The translations under genes and the position numbers were made by a program. This document shows positions 43,603 to 64,000 of a stretch of 64,000 bases of DNA, piece after piece. The stretch comes from Rhinopomastus cyanomelas (taxonomy: Eukaryota; Chordata; Aves; Bucerotiformes; Rhinopomastidae): the NCBI GenBank assembly GCA_013400115.1, contig VXBP01008523.1:700961-764960 (forward strand), given 5' to 3'. Below the pieces are notes generated by a model. It saw only the letters and a program-made list of their open reading frames with translations, was not told the origin of the DNA and did no database searches. The number at the start of each line of letters is the position of its first letter. The first letter of the stretch is position 1.

Positions 43603-46600
43603 TATTATGACAAGGCTATTGCTGTGGTTGATGAACTTCTTTAAACGACGACTGGAGCAGCCTGACCGTCCCAGGAGACGACACAGAGACAATTTTCCTG
43701 GGTCCTGGGCTGTCACAATGAAGGTTCCCCCAGCTCAGCATGGTGCACCCTCCTTGGATCTGCCACGCAGTCCCCCAGCTCAGGCCCCAGCCTCCAGAAA
43801 GGGCTCATGGTGCCTCTCCAAGATGTGTGCTGGGTGAATGACTGGGATTTGCCAGCTCACTGTCGGCTTTTGGCTCTCCAGCTGCAGGAAGCAACAGGAA
43901 GGTGCATCTCAAGCCTTCCCTTGGTCATGGTGAGAGCAAGGGGACCCTTCTCATACTGCCCTGCACGGTCTTCCCCCCTCCTTTGCAACATCTCGTGGTT
44001 GCTCCTCCCAAGTGGGAGACGAAGCGTTCATTTATTGGTTTTTCTCTTGGCTACAGAATGTTCCATTTCATCCTTTTAAAATTTTTATTATTCCACTCCT
44101 CACTCTCTTCCAGGAAACACTAATTTCTGGTGTAATCGTGGCAGATCCCAGTCCAGGGAAACACAAACTCGCTTGTGCCTAGGAAATGACTCTTAACTGG
44201 GCCTGTCTCCAGCCAGGCAGCAGATCGGCATCTGCAGAGGGGGGAATTATAACCCTGGCTGAGGAGTGGGTCTGCACATGTCAGCAGGGATGAGCGTGCC
44301 CGTGTGCGGAGACGGAAGCCTGGTCAGCAGACCCCGGTGAAAGGGGGTTCCCACAGCCCACCTCAGGTCTGGCTCAGGACACGAGGTTTTTTCCAGCGCA
44401 GGAAGGAAGATCTGAGCTCACACGTAGTTGCTTTCCAAGGGAACCAACGTGTGTCTGCTGTGAGGCTGCTTTACAGCCGTGTTGGAAAGCTGCAGCTGAA
44501 GCAGATGATTCTCCATGACTCTCTAAAAACCTCATCCAGCTCTTGCTGCGCCCAGGGCTCGTGTTTCCAAGGAGTTCCTAAAGAAGCTTCTGCTCCTAAA
44601 GAAGCTGCCACCACCTTTTGGTGGTGCAGTCCACAGACTGCAGCCAGGGACTTGGCTGATGACATGGACACCTTAGTTAAGGGTGATTTGCTGTGGGAGG
44701 CTGGCAAAGGGGTCTCCGGGATGGGGTGACCAGGACTTTGGGGGCTGGGAGAGCCACTTCCAAGTTAGACTCCTGCCCACAGTAACTGGAGAGAAGATCC
44801 TGCCATCGCTCCGGTACCCCAGGACATCCTCACTCACTGGGTCGCCTGGCCACTGGTGCCGAAGGCTGGTTACCTGGGGACTAGGAGTTTATATTTAGCT
44901 TTGCTAATGGAGCGATAGGCTGTCCCAGTCTCCAGCTCCGGCAGGAAAGGTTCGTATAGGGATGTCCTAATGAGACCAGAGCAACTTCATCTTCATTCCT
45001 AAAAGGAACAGTCTAACAAAGCTGCCAAAAATAAATCTGTTTAATGAAGAGCCTTTGTAAATTATTCAGATATTATATTGCACTCCAGCACTGGTTCAAG
45101 GAGAGAGGCTGTGCAGACACTTTCTTCTCTGGAGCTCTGGACACAAGGTGAAAGTCACGCCATCACTGCAATGGAAATGTAGGCTCCAAGACCCTGCTTT
45201 TACCCTGAGGAAACCATCTTGTTCTACCTGGAATTAAAGAGGAAGAAAGGGGGAAAAAAAGGCCCAGCATCAATTCAGCCTTGAGACAAGAGTTTTTGTC
45301 CTTTCCCCACTAGCTCAGGATCACTCCTGAGGGTCAACACCTGAAGCTGATAACACACAAGCCTGAGAAATTTGGATTTCCCTGGGCACTGCAGTGCAGT
45401 GTGGATGGGACCTCACTGGAGGTGACATGGTTCAGCCAGTGGCTCTTTCATTGCTTCTTGGCCGCAGACTCTCTCCAGCAGAAAAAGGGCTGAGACCCGC
45501 CAAACTCATTAAACTTCAGCTGCCATCCATGCACCAGCTGCTGACAAATCCCAGAGCTTCCCCAGGATGTGATGCCTGGCTTTGCAGAGGGCCACCCCCT
45601 CCCTGCCACCCCATATTCAGACAGCTGTGAGGCATTTCATAAGGCACTGGTTGGCAGCTTACAGGCGATTAGCCACAGCCTGCCCTGTGCTACTGCTGGT
45701 GCTCGTGGGCTTCTCCCCTTCCACCTTCCCTGATTTCCCAGCCCATCTCTGCAGGCAGTGAGGCAATGGGGCCAGCTCTTGCTGCTGCCAGCCCTACAGC
45801 TTGGCTCTGTCTGGGGCTGAGCAGAGGAGCTGCCAGCTTCTGCCCACTTGGGTAGATGCCTGACCTCCACAGTTTGTACACAGCAGCACAACCCTGGTGC
45901 AGAGGTTCCCTGCTGAATTCAGCGCCGGCACCGGGTGTGTTTTAGCGTTTGAAAGCAGCAGGGACTAATTCTTTGTTTTGCTTCAGCCTCTCAGGAGATG
46001 TAGGATTCAGTTTTAGGGGTTGCTTGCACTCTGCCATCAGCAGTTTGCCGTTGCAGACAGCCAGTGGCGACTGTATGTGGGAAAGGGTGACGTCTCTTGG
46101 GGCACAAAGGAGGCATTCTCCCGCAGCATGTCTCAGCCATGATGCCTTGAGCAGGTTGCTTCAGGGGAATCCCACACATCCCATGGCTCAGACCTTTTGT
46201 CCCAGAGCCGAAGTTGCCTTCTCCCTTCTCCACATATCGCTGTGATGGGCCACATACAGAATGATACAGGTCAGGCCCATGCAGGGACCCGGCAACATCC
46301 CCACGGGCTAGAGCAGAGGCTGGCAGGGAGCTGGCAGCTGGGCTCCAGGTTCCCACCTCACTGAACTGCCTGAAAGCTTCTTGCCTGCCCCATCCCAACC
46401 CCAGCAGCTGCCAGCTGCCTGGTTTGCTCTGGGTGAAGGCAGATCTCAAAGCTGAGGGTCTGGGCACTCCTGTGTGGCTCCCACAGTGTGTCCTCCCCCT
46501 TCACTATGGTGGTACTGGGCATAGTGGGGGAGGTTGGGCACTGGACACATCCAGGCCAGGTTCTGTGGGACCTGAGCCTACACTGTCCCTTATCACCATC

Positions 46601-47392
46601 TTATCATGGGCATTATTGGCTTTTTATATTAAACTTTATCCAGATAGCACAATGTGATCTACCAGGCATCCGGCAAGGGCTTGGCAGCCGGGCAGTGATT
46701 TGCAAGCAATCTGTTTCTGTGGTTTCTCTTTCACATTAGGGCAGTTTCCTTCTCTCCCTCTCCATCTCCCAACTCTCCCCACAGCCACTGCTATCAGCCA
46801 TGCAAACATCCTGGGTGCAGTGACCTATAGGGCTGCCCCATGGAGAACAGGGTCCCCCATGCTGCTGTCTGGGATGGCAGTGGGCACAAACCGCCGGGGT
46901 AGGAAATGATCTTATTGACACCACTAGTGACACTGGTGCTGTGGGGTCAGATGGCTGCATCCCACAGGGCTGTAGCTGTTTCGCTCACACGTCTCACTGT
47001 CCATTATGGCTTTTCTCATGCCTTCCTTTGGAATATCTGCTGTTGGGGACAAATACTGAGCCCCAGCCATCGATCTGGTCCTGCCGTCTGCAGACACCCA
47101 CGGGCCACTCTGCTCTGCCAGGCGTGGGGACAAAGCCACCTCGTGCCCCCCCATTGCAGCTGCCAACTTCATCACTGTCCTGAGCATTGACAGGAGGGTG
47201 TAGACACAAGACAAGCTCTGGATTTAGTTACTGACACTTCGCTCAAGTGACAATTTGAAGCTGGCTCTGACCTCTGAAGCTGAAGTCGGATGCAGCTGCA
47301 CTGGGTGAGGTACTCAGCAGGTTCCTGAGTGCAGGATCCTCATGCATCTGTTGCTTTGGCACCTCTGGTCTTTAAGCTCGCTTCCAGCATAA

Positions 47393-47800
47393 ACCGTAGA
47401 ATCATAGAATGTGTTGGGCTGGAAGGGACCTCCAAAGGGCACCCAGTCCAACGGCCCTGCACCCAGCAGGGTCAGCACTCCCCAGCCCAGGTTGCCCAGA
47501 GCCCCATCCAGTCTGACCTTGGATGGCTCCAGGGATGGGGCTTCCACCCGCTCTCTGGGCAGCCCCTGTTCCAGGGATTCCCCCCCCCCCCAGACTCCAG
47601 GACTTCTTCCTCCTGTCCAGCCTCACTCTGCCCTTTTCCAGCTTCAAACCAAGACCCCTTGTCCTGTCTTTCTCTGCCCTTGGGAACAGCCTTCCCCAGC
47701 TGCTTTATAGGGCCCTCTGAGGGACTGGAAGGTCACTCTAAAGTCTCCTCAGAGCCTTCTCTCCAGGTGGAACAACTCCAACTCTCTCAGCCATTCAATG
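47393..47800 (-). mobile_element. CR1 LINE fragment, reverse orientation
   Basis: ATCATAGAATGTGTTGGGCT ... GGATGGCTCCAGGGATGGGG ... GGAACAACTCCAACTCTCTC. A run of 11 C at about 47581-47591 sits inside it. Confidence 0.85.
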
Positions 47801-49424
47801 GCTGCGATTTTACTGCTCAGATGCCCCCACTGAAGCTGGAGCCCTGTGCCCTTGCTCAGCAGCCGGGGTGGTACCTGCTGGGGCAGCTCTGTGGGGTCAT
47901 TCTTTGCTTTGAAGCCCAATGAGCAGCTGAAGAAAAATGAGAAACTGGCCCATGGATGGTCCGAGGTCCCAGCCAGGGGTGACCTGTGGGCAGAAGAGGC
48001 CTTTCTCCAGGGAAGAGCCTTGGTCTGGGCAAGCTAGTTACAGCTGCTAAAACACTTCCACCCTCCTTGAGCCTGTTTTAACTTGGTTCCATTCCAGATC
48101 CAGGGGGTGTTGCCTCTCAGCTCCCCCTTCTGCTGTGGCCTGTGTTTTGCTGCCAACTGATGCAGGGTCATTGGCATCCTTCTTGCCTTACCACTGCAGG
48201 AGCAGTTAACGCTCAGTGCAGGAAGCAGGAAGGAGATTTTGCAGCTGAGGTGTGAGGAGGAAGCACAGGCAGAGGTGCCTGAACCTGCCTGTTCCTGCGC
48301 CAGGGCTCAGACAGCATCAAGCTCCAGAGAAGGGCTCTGGGCTCTCTGGGTGGTGTCCCTGAGGCATCTAGGAGGAGACAAACAGGAAGTTTGCAGCTAA
48401 AACACAGTCAGGAGGTCCAGGGGAATCCATCAATCCGTTCAGCACTGACCACTGGCTCCTGGGCCAGTTAGTTTTTAGAAGAAGCATTTGAATGTTTTTG
48501 CAGAGGAAACAGAGACTGAGCCTGATGGTAGGATCGACCAGCCGGGGCTGGAATTGGCAAAGTAAAGGGTTCCAGGTCGGCCGGTCAGTGTCCTGGGTAT
48601 GGCAAGGACTCAAACCTCTCTCCTCTGCTGAACAAAGGGAGTGATTTTAAGGTCAACAGGATCATCCAGGCTTTCCTCCTGCCTAATGTGAGGCAGATAA
48701 ACTCTCTTGGCGACCCTGTAGCACATTCCTCCTGCTCCTGAGCAGGATCAGTGGTCAGTTACTGCAGGGCAGCTCCATCAAACGAGTATTTGCGATGATC
48801 TTCTGAGATCTGCACGGGGAAGAGAGATTCCTGCACCCTTAAGTGCCTTCCTGTACACAGCCAGTTTCAGCAGCGCTGCATTCCAGGTAGGGAGAACATT
48901 TCTTCCTGACCTCAATTTATGACAAAACACTGAAGCATGAGGCTGGGTTGATTGCACAAGGAGATTGTGTCTTAGTAACTCGTGTGAATGCGGCAGCAGC
49001 TGTGCTAATTCATCTCTCCTTTACTCATGAAATCGACGTGCAGGTTGAGTGCAATGAAATGATGCTCTTTGGGATCCTGAGGGATGAAAGGATCATGGTA
49101 AATGTAGGCTTGTTATCCTGACTTACCATGCGCTGAGCCCACCTCCACCACCCCTGACAGTCCAGATGTGAAACGTAAGCTTTGGGAACCTGTAACCCAG
49201 CCACTGCTGTCCCTGCCTGTGTTTGTCAGTGACTCTGATCTGGGCGCCTTTCCTTCCTCTTTTCAGATAACTCAAGTCTCCTTGTGGCATCTTCCTGTGA
49301 CAGGCAACTGTACAGATAAATGGTGACCGGCTTGTAAAGATCATTTGGGGAGAGGCTGGAGTATTTGACATCGGCTCTGTAGTACTAACACCGGCTCTGG
49401 CTTTCAGGCAAGACCTGAGGCACC

Positions 49425-49915
49425 TTGCAGAGGCAGAATCTCTTTGGTTGGAAGAGTCCTTCAAGATCAATGAGTCCAACCTCGGCCCCAGCACTGCCAG
49501 GGCACCCCAAAGCCTGTCCCTAAGCACCAGCTCCACACTTCAATCTGGGCAGCCTGGGCCAGGGTTTGAGGACCCTTTGAGGGGAAGACATTCTTCCCCG
49601 CAGCCAGCCTGACCCTCCCCTGGTGCAGCTCGCAGCCATCTCCTCTGCACCCATCACTGGGCACCAGAGAGCAGAGGCTGAGCCCCTCCTCGCTCCAACC
49701 TGCTGCCAGGGAGCTGTGGAGAGCGAGAAGGTCTCCCCTCAGCCTCCTGTTCTCCAGTTAACCCCCTACCCAGTTTCCTCTGCTGCTCCTCATGGCACTG
49801 GTGCTCCAGCCCCTTTCATGAGCCTCATTGCCCTTGTCTGGACATGCTCCTGCCCCTGGGTGACCTTCTTGTAGTGAAGGGCCCAGAACGGGACCAAACA
49901 TTCCAATAACGTGTT
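49425..49915 (-). mobile_element. CR1 LINE fragment, reverse orientation
   Basis: GGTTGGAAGAGTCCTTCAAG ... GGGCAGCCTGGGCCAGGGTT ... CATTGCCCTTGTCTGGACATGC. Part of it (about 49560-49680) is the inverse of 50640-50790, giving an inverted pair about 1 kb apart. Confidence 0.85.
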
Positions 49916-50639
49916 TCTTATTGCAGATAGGGCAATTCATTGAACACAACAAGCTTACTATTGCAAGTGCTGCTTGTGGCTTCCTGGTCAGCGCTTAACC
50001 TCACCCCAAGCTGCAGCACAGGGAAGGCCATGAAGGAGGTGACGGGGAAGGGGGTCCCAGTTTGTGCCAGCCAGCACCGATCGTCATCTCACTGCTGTGA
50101 CGGTGCTTTCACCTATCAAACCTCTCACTGCCTTCCTTTCCCTTATCATCAGAGCTGCCCTGGCACACGGTGGGAAAGTGCCCTGGCCACGAAGGGGTTA
50201 CTGAGGAGCGGGCGGGGGGGGGGCTGATCCTAACCCTGATCCCTTGGGTCTGGAGAGAAGAATGTGTTAAAGTGATGGTGCTGGCCATCTCTTCCGGCCC
50301 GTGGCTTGCTGGTGCCCTCCTGTGGGAGCCGAGGCTGGCACTGGTTTTGCATGCCCAGAGCTTCCAGCGGGGCTGGTGAGACCCCGAGGTAAACGGTGCA
50401 GTTGCAGGGTGACCCCGGGCACCTTTCAGGGGTGCTGAGGATGAGGAGCTGTGAGACCAACCCAGCCGTGTTGGTGCCTGGCATGGGGTGGAGTGAGCCA
50501 GTCTGTCCTCGTCTCTCAGTAGGCACCGCTGGAGCAGTCCTCTGGCTGCAAGGACCCTGTTCTCTTCCCTGTTTCCTGTTCGGTTCTGGTTTCTCAGGCT
50601 TCTGTGTAATGGCTATGCCTCTGCCTTCCTGTCTTGGGG

Positions 50640-50942
50640 GCTCAGCCTCTGCTTCCTGGTGCCCAGCAGTGGGAGCAGAGGAAATGGCTGCGAGCTGCAC
50701 CAGGGGAGGGTCAGGCTGGCCGAGGGAAGAATCTCTCCCCTCAAAGGGTCATCAAACCCTGGCCCAGGCTGCCCAGGGCAGGGCTGGCGTCCCCATGTCA
50801 GGAGAGACTGAAGCAACCTGTAGAGCTGGTGCTTAGGGACATGGTTTGGGGGGGCCTTGGCAGTGCTGGGGCAGGGTTGGATTTGAGGGGCCTCAAGGTC
50901 TCTTCCAGCCAGAGACACTGCGAGATTCTGGGATTCCAGTTC
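50640..50942 (+). mobile_element. CR1 LINE 3' fragment
   Basis: GGCTCAGCCTCTGCTTCCTG ... CCTGGCCCAGGCTGCCCAGG ... terminus CTGCGAGATTCTGGGATTCC, plus orientation. Confidence 0.85.
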
Positions 50943-51649
50943 TCAGACCAGAAAGCCCCTCATTGCCTGTGTTGTGCTCTGAGGAGTGATGGTCTGACAC
51001 CACGACACGAACAGGTCATCAGCATCACAGGAGTGATGCGGAGACCTCGGTATCGTGTAACGCAGTCTGGCCCTGCAGCACGCGCTGGGCATGCCGCTCT
51101 CTCCAGAAGGAACCTAAAATTTAACCACACCCAGGAACCAAAAGCTCCTCTGAGAGACGAATTGTCGTCGCTGTTTTTTTCCACCAGTTGAAGGAAATGG
51201 TTGTTCAATTTACGAAGTATTCACAAAGCAGAGGATGTAGTCAAGGTCCTGACTCAGCAAAGCATGCGCTGAGAAGGGAATGTGCTGGGCTCCCAGAATA
51301 CCCAGTGTCTGCGTGCAGCTGAACTGGGGAGTCTGTGCTCAGAGCACCCGGTTCCTGTGCTGAGGTGGAGTCACTTCTCCCAGCCTGGCTGCAAGATGTG
51401 GCTTTTTTTAAGCCGTGAATGTTTCTCATATATGTTGTGGATCAGACAGCTGCAGCAAAAGGCAGTTGGACTGTCCCCGTTCCCTTCCACTCTCAAGCAT
51501 CTTGAGCTCAAAATCACTTGAGAAATGGGGCCAGAAGCAAGAAAGGGTATGGAGCTTTGAAATGTCTGTTCTCTAGAGGAGCCCTCTGGGCACCCCAAAA
51601 CTTTTCCATTAGGTAGAAAAGGAAGAAGAGAACAGGTGAGTGCTAAGAG

Positions 51650-53105
51650 AGATGGCGGGTCATTGCCACTGTCCATCATCTTTGGTAAGTTGTGGGGATG
51701 AGAGCTGCCCGGGGACTGGGGGATAGCAAATGTCACTCCAATCTTCAAAAAGGGAAAGAAGGAGGACCCAAGTAACTCTAAACGGGTCAGCCTCACCTCC
51801 ATCCCAGGAAAGGTGATGGAACAATTTATCCTTGATGCGGTCTCTAGGCGCAGCAAGAACAAGAGGGTCATTAGGGACAGTCAGCATGGCTTCACCGAGG
51901 GGAGGTCATGCTTGACCAACCTGATGGCCTTTATGAGGGCATAACCAGGTGGACAGATGGTGGCAGAGCAGTGGGTGTGGTCTGTCTTCATTAAAGCATT
52001 TGACACAGTCTCCCACAGCATCCTCGCAGCCAAACCGAGGCAGTGTGGACTGGATGATCAGGTAGAGAGGAGGATCATGAACTGGCTGCAGGATAGAAGC
52101 CAGAGAGCGGTGGCCAATGGGACAGAGTCTGGTTGGAGGCCTGGATCTAGTGGAGTGCCCCAAGGGTCAGTACTGGGACCAGTCCTGTTCAATCTATTCA
52201 TTGATGACTTGGATGAGGGATTCGAGTGCACTGTCAGCAAGTTTGCTGATGACACAAAGCTGGGAGGAGTAGCTGACACCCCATCAGGCTCTGCTGCCAT
52301 TCGGTGGAACCTGGACAGGCTGGAGAGCTGGGTGGGGAGACATTGAATGAACTATAACAAGGCCAGTGTAGACTCTGGCATCTGGGCAAGAACAACCCCA
52401 GGTACCAGTATGGGCTGGGGAGCAGTGTAGGAGAAAGGGACCTAGGGGTCCTGGTGGCCAGCTGGATGGCCAGGAGCCAGCAATGGGTCTTAGTGGCCAA
52501 GAAGGCAAATGAACTCCTGGGGTGGATCAGAAGAGGGATGGTTAGCAGATCAAGAGAGGCTTTTTCTCCTCCTCCTCTACTTTGCCCTGGTAAGAGCACA
52601 TCTGCAATCCTGTGTCCAGTTCTGGGCCCCTCAGTTCCAGAAAGACACAGAGCTGCTGGAGAGAGTCCAGCACAGAGCCACGGGGATGATGAAGGGAGTG
52701 GAGCGTCTCCCTGATGAGGAAAGGCTGAAGGAGCTGGGTCTCTTGAGCTTGTGAGAAAAGGAGGCTGAGGGGTGACCTCTTTAATGTTTATAAATATGGA
52801 AAGGGCTCTGTCAGTAGGATGGAGCCAGGCTCTGTGTCATCTAATGATAGGACAAGGGGCAGTGGGTGTGAGGTGGAATAGAGGAGGTTCCACATAAATG
52901 TGGAAGGAACTTCTTCCCAGTGAGGGTGACAGAGCACTGGAAGTAGTTGGCCAGGAGGGTTGTGGAGTCTCCTTCTCTGGAGACATTTAAAACCCACCTG
53001 GCCATGTTCCTGTGTCACTGGATCTAGGGGATCCTGCTGTGGTGAGGGGATTGGTTTTGATCTTTCAAGGTCCCTTCCAATCCCTAATGTTCTGTGATTC
53101 TGTGA
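51650..53105 (+). mobile_element. CR1 LINE with decayed reverse transcriptase, 1.4 kb
   Basis: The longest CR1 copy in the window. The frame 51957-52346 keeps non-LTR reverse-transcriptase blocks: SGVPQGSVLGPVLFNLFIDD followed by the catalytic FADDTKL (FADD codons at 52242-52253) and NLDRLESW. The frame is interrupted upstream (stop after DGLYEG-type text) and downstream, and the 5' half is absent, so it is inactive. The 3' end has the GTTCTGTGATTCTGTG tail at about 53089-53105. Confidence 0.9.
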
Positions 53106-53384
53106 ATGTTGCTTGGACACTAGATCTGTTCTTCAATTTACAGTTTGATCAGGATTCATTGGAACTGATGTCTGGCAGCAGGAACCAAGCAGGTGATCCA
53201 GAAGGTGGATAACAAATTCTGTTACTCCTTTTCAGGATCTTCTGGCCTTTAGATTCTGAGGCTGCCCAAGGGAAGTTAACCTAAAGACAGCCTCTAGCAT
53301 GGTTCAAAGTGGTTCAAAGCAGCCTGGCAATCCTAACTAGATAACTCTGTATCATGCTCCTGAGACACCTGACCTGTACTCACA

Positions 53385-53440
53385 GCCTGAGGACATGCAA
53401 AGAGGTTAAGTGACTTGCCTGAAGTCAGAGCTGTTACAGG
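53385..53440 (+). mobile_element. MIR-like SINE core relic
   Basis: CAAAGAGGTTAAGTGACTTG followed by CCTGAAGTCAGAGCTG closely resembles the core of the ancient vertebrate MIR family (GAGGTTAAGTAACTTGCCCAAGGTCACACAGCT-type). If right, it is far older than the CR1 copies around it. Matched by eye only. Confidence 0.6.
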
Positions 53441-54984
53441 AACGTGTCTTCCTGCCTCCTCAGGCAAGATCCATAGATAGAGTCTGAAGAGCAGCCCTCT
53501 CTGACTTTGATTCTAGATGTCCTAAGGGGTCTCTGTAGAATAATTTTGGGCTGCCAAAGTAGAACATCTGTACCTCCTACACCAGAGATAAAATATAAGG
53601 GAGTCACAGTCCTTTCAGCTGTGGGGCATCTAGAAGGGGACACCGGAAAGCAGTTGGGTCAGTATCAGTGCTGTGAAAGGCCAAACTATGGAGACACCTC
53701 TCAACAAGAAAAGCAAGCTATAATCTTCTTTTCATGGAGGCCAAGAGCTCCTGGGGATAGCACAGGTGTAAGAGCCAGTGGAATGTAAACGGAAAACAGA
53801 ACCCGTTTGCAAATATGTTATGTTTCAGGTCAGCCTGACTGCCATGAGGTGGGGACTGGCAAGCCACTGCACAAGTCAGGCAGATCACAAGGCAGACAGG
53901 TACTTAACAGCTCGGTCCTGCTTTTTTGGGCCTTCACAAAGACTGGTGACATACAAACCTCCAGGCATAATGGATCAGGAAAAGTGAGTGAGCCCAGCTT
54001 GGGAGTTGTGACAGCATGCTTCACATAGACAGAATGGGCAGTGTTGCAACTGGGTGTCCGTAGAATACCAGCAGAAGCATCTGCAGAAAGCGAAAGAGAC
54101 TGGGTGAACTGACTGGGTCAGGGAAGTTGAAAGTGGAAAAACAGCACCAGGTGGTTTAAGAGAAAACAAGACAAGTAGGGGGAATGGGAAAAGAGGCTTC
54201 TCCTTTGGAAAGGTAAGTGTGCACCTGTTCACCTTGCCACGTGCAATATGCAGAGCTTTCGCTTTGCCTACTCTCCTCCTTTGGGGAGATTTGAGATGAG
54301 AGTGGGCTAGGATAGAGGGGGCCCTGCAGAATCAGGACACACAACCATCCCACTACAGCTCGTAACAGCTGGAGCCCTGTCATCCATCAGAAAGGAAGGT
54401 GGTAGCTGCAGCACATGGGTTTTGACAGCATCTGGTGCTATATTTCTCCATGGAAAAAGACTGAGTTTCCAGTATTGTTTATTTCTGTATGGAAGGCTGT
54501 GGGAAGAGATGTGGCTGGCCAAGGCACCCAGGCAGCAGAGGCCCAGTCCTCATCACCACCTGCGGCTCTGTGGGTAACACACAATGCCTAAGAGAACACT
54601 TCTAGGGTAGAGTAGAGCAATGGGACTTGGGCTGAGGTGATTGCCCCTCTCCCCAGCTGCTGCCACTCTTCTAGAGGGGCTGGGGACAAACAAATTGAGA
54701 CACTGACTCTGAAAGTGGAGGAGCAGAGCCTGGGGGGTCCCAAGCAGCCACGCAAGGAAGGCAACGGTGGTCGTGTGTGGATAGTCCAGAGTCGGCTGCT
54801 CTACTACATACAAAACCGTCTCTTTATCCAAAGATAAGGGTCCTCCAGCAGCTAAAGGATGAACGTGTGGCTCTAGCCTGGATGAGGTGCATCAGGCTCC
54901 AGGTTGGGGTTCCTGTTATGGGGCGACAGAAACCTAACAAGGAGCGATGGGGAAACCAAGGTTAACGTCGGGTTTGAGACGCCG

Positions 54985-63344
<8,360 letters not shown>

Positions 63345-64000
63345 GTGAGTGGTTTTTAAGGGTATTGCTCTATGGCCTGAACAGGAGTGGAGGTGATCTG
63401 AGGAGAATTCTTTTTGCTTTTCAAAGAAAACTGAGGTCTAGAGATGGGGGGAAACATCTTAATCTGAGAAGAAATCCCTACAACAAAGAGAAAATGTCAG
63501 AATGTCTAAATCTTGTCTAGGTGACTGGAATCTGATTAATCGATGAAGTAATGAACCTCTTGTAAATGAAGGACAGCTCTCTCCTTCCTCCCAAAATGCT
63601 TGCAACTATTAAACCATGGAGGTGTTAAGTTTCCTTCCTCTGCCTTGTTCAAATGGTGGTGCTGAAAGAGAACTTCTTAGTCAAAACAGCCCTTCAGCTG
63701 AGTGCATTTAAAGCTGACAGGGAGCACATCTCTGCAGGGCTGGAGATAAATGAAAGGAGCAGGGAATATTCTCATGTGTTAGCTCTGACCACTCGTGTGC
63801 TTTGAAAATACAAAGTGAGGGAAGAATTGCCATTTTGCAAGCAGGTTTTTGTCTTCTGAATGATGAATGAAATTGCTCCTTATTCACTGTCCTCCCACCT
63901 CTGGAGTTTTGTGCTGTCTGAAAGAACCTGAGACTGTCAGCAGTGGAAAACACCCCGGTTCTATAGCAGGCTGGGAACGGCTGGTGAGCGTGTGGGTCAA

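Larger units (their letters stand above)
41041..54984. other. Gene-free interval between TLE5 and GNA11
   Basis: About 14 kb between two divergently transcribed CpG-island promoters. No conserved coding exon was recognised. CR1 fragments on both strands make up roughly a quarter of it. AT-richer non-repeat blocks occur near 44985-45110 (CCAAAAATAAATCTGTTTAA) and 46610-46660, and one MIR-like relic at 53385-53440. The rest shows nothing I can name. Confidence 0.65.

Noticed and set aside
63345..64000. Exon 7 of GNA11 at the right edge
   Set aside because: No sequence encoding the expected G-alpha C-terminal helices was found before position 64000; the visible frame past 63344 is intronic read-through.

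Overview
The window is vertebrate nuclear DNA, almost certainly from a bird. It is GC-rich, its genes are compact, and it carries more than twenty fragments of the CR1 LINE, whose 3' ends in birds read like the repeated CCAGGGAGGCTGTGG and GATTCTGTGATTCT strings seen here. Gene order and orientation match human 19p13.3 (TLE6+, TLE2-, TLE5/AES-, GNA11+), which corresponds to a small avian microchromosome (chromosome 28 in chicken, from memory). The species cannot be named from the sequence.

Layout. 1-8.8 kb: the 3' part (16 exons) of a plus-strand Groucho/TLE co-repressor at the TLE6 position; its first exons lie off the left edge or in the 156-base gap. 9.5-26.4 kb: a complete 20-exon TLE2 on the minus strand, tail to tail with the first gene, with a CpG-island promoter. 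26.4-32.4 kb: gene-free spacer with CR1 fragments. 32.4-41.0 kb: TLE5 (AES), minus strand, with every coding exon visible except the first. 41-55 kb: about 14 kb without a recognisable gene, made largely of CR1 fragments, including a 1.4-kb copy with a decayed reverse transcriptase, and one MIR-like SINE relic. 55.0-64 kb: CpG-island promoter and exons 1-6 of GNA11 on the plus strand; exon 7 is off the right edge.

Function. TLE2 and the TLE6-position protein are full Groucho-type co-repressors (Q tetramerisation domain, GP, CcN with nuclear localisation signal, SP, WD40 propeller). TLE5 is the short family member with only the Q and GP regions; in known biology it can co-assemble with long TLEs and dampen them. 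GNA11 encodes the Gq-class alpha subunit G-alpha-11 and is a neighbour rather than a functional partner.

The most striking feature is that the two tail-to-tail TLE genes share two inverted, almost identical tracts covering WD40 exons 15-19 and the short introns between them (996 bp with 2 mismatches seen; about 350 bp with 2 substitutions and one 10-base indel), while the exons and introns on both sides have diverged. This is the pattern expected of recent gene conversion between inverted paralogs, or less likely of an assembly artefact. It would give both proteins the same ligand-binding propeller with different N-terminal halves.
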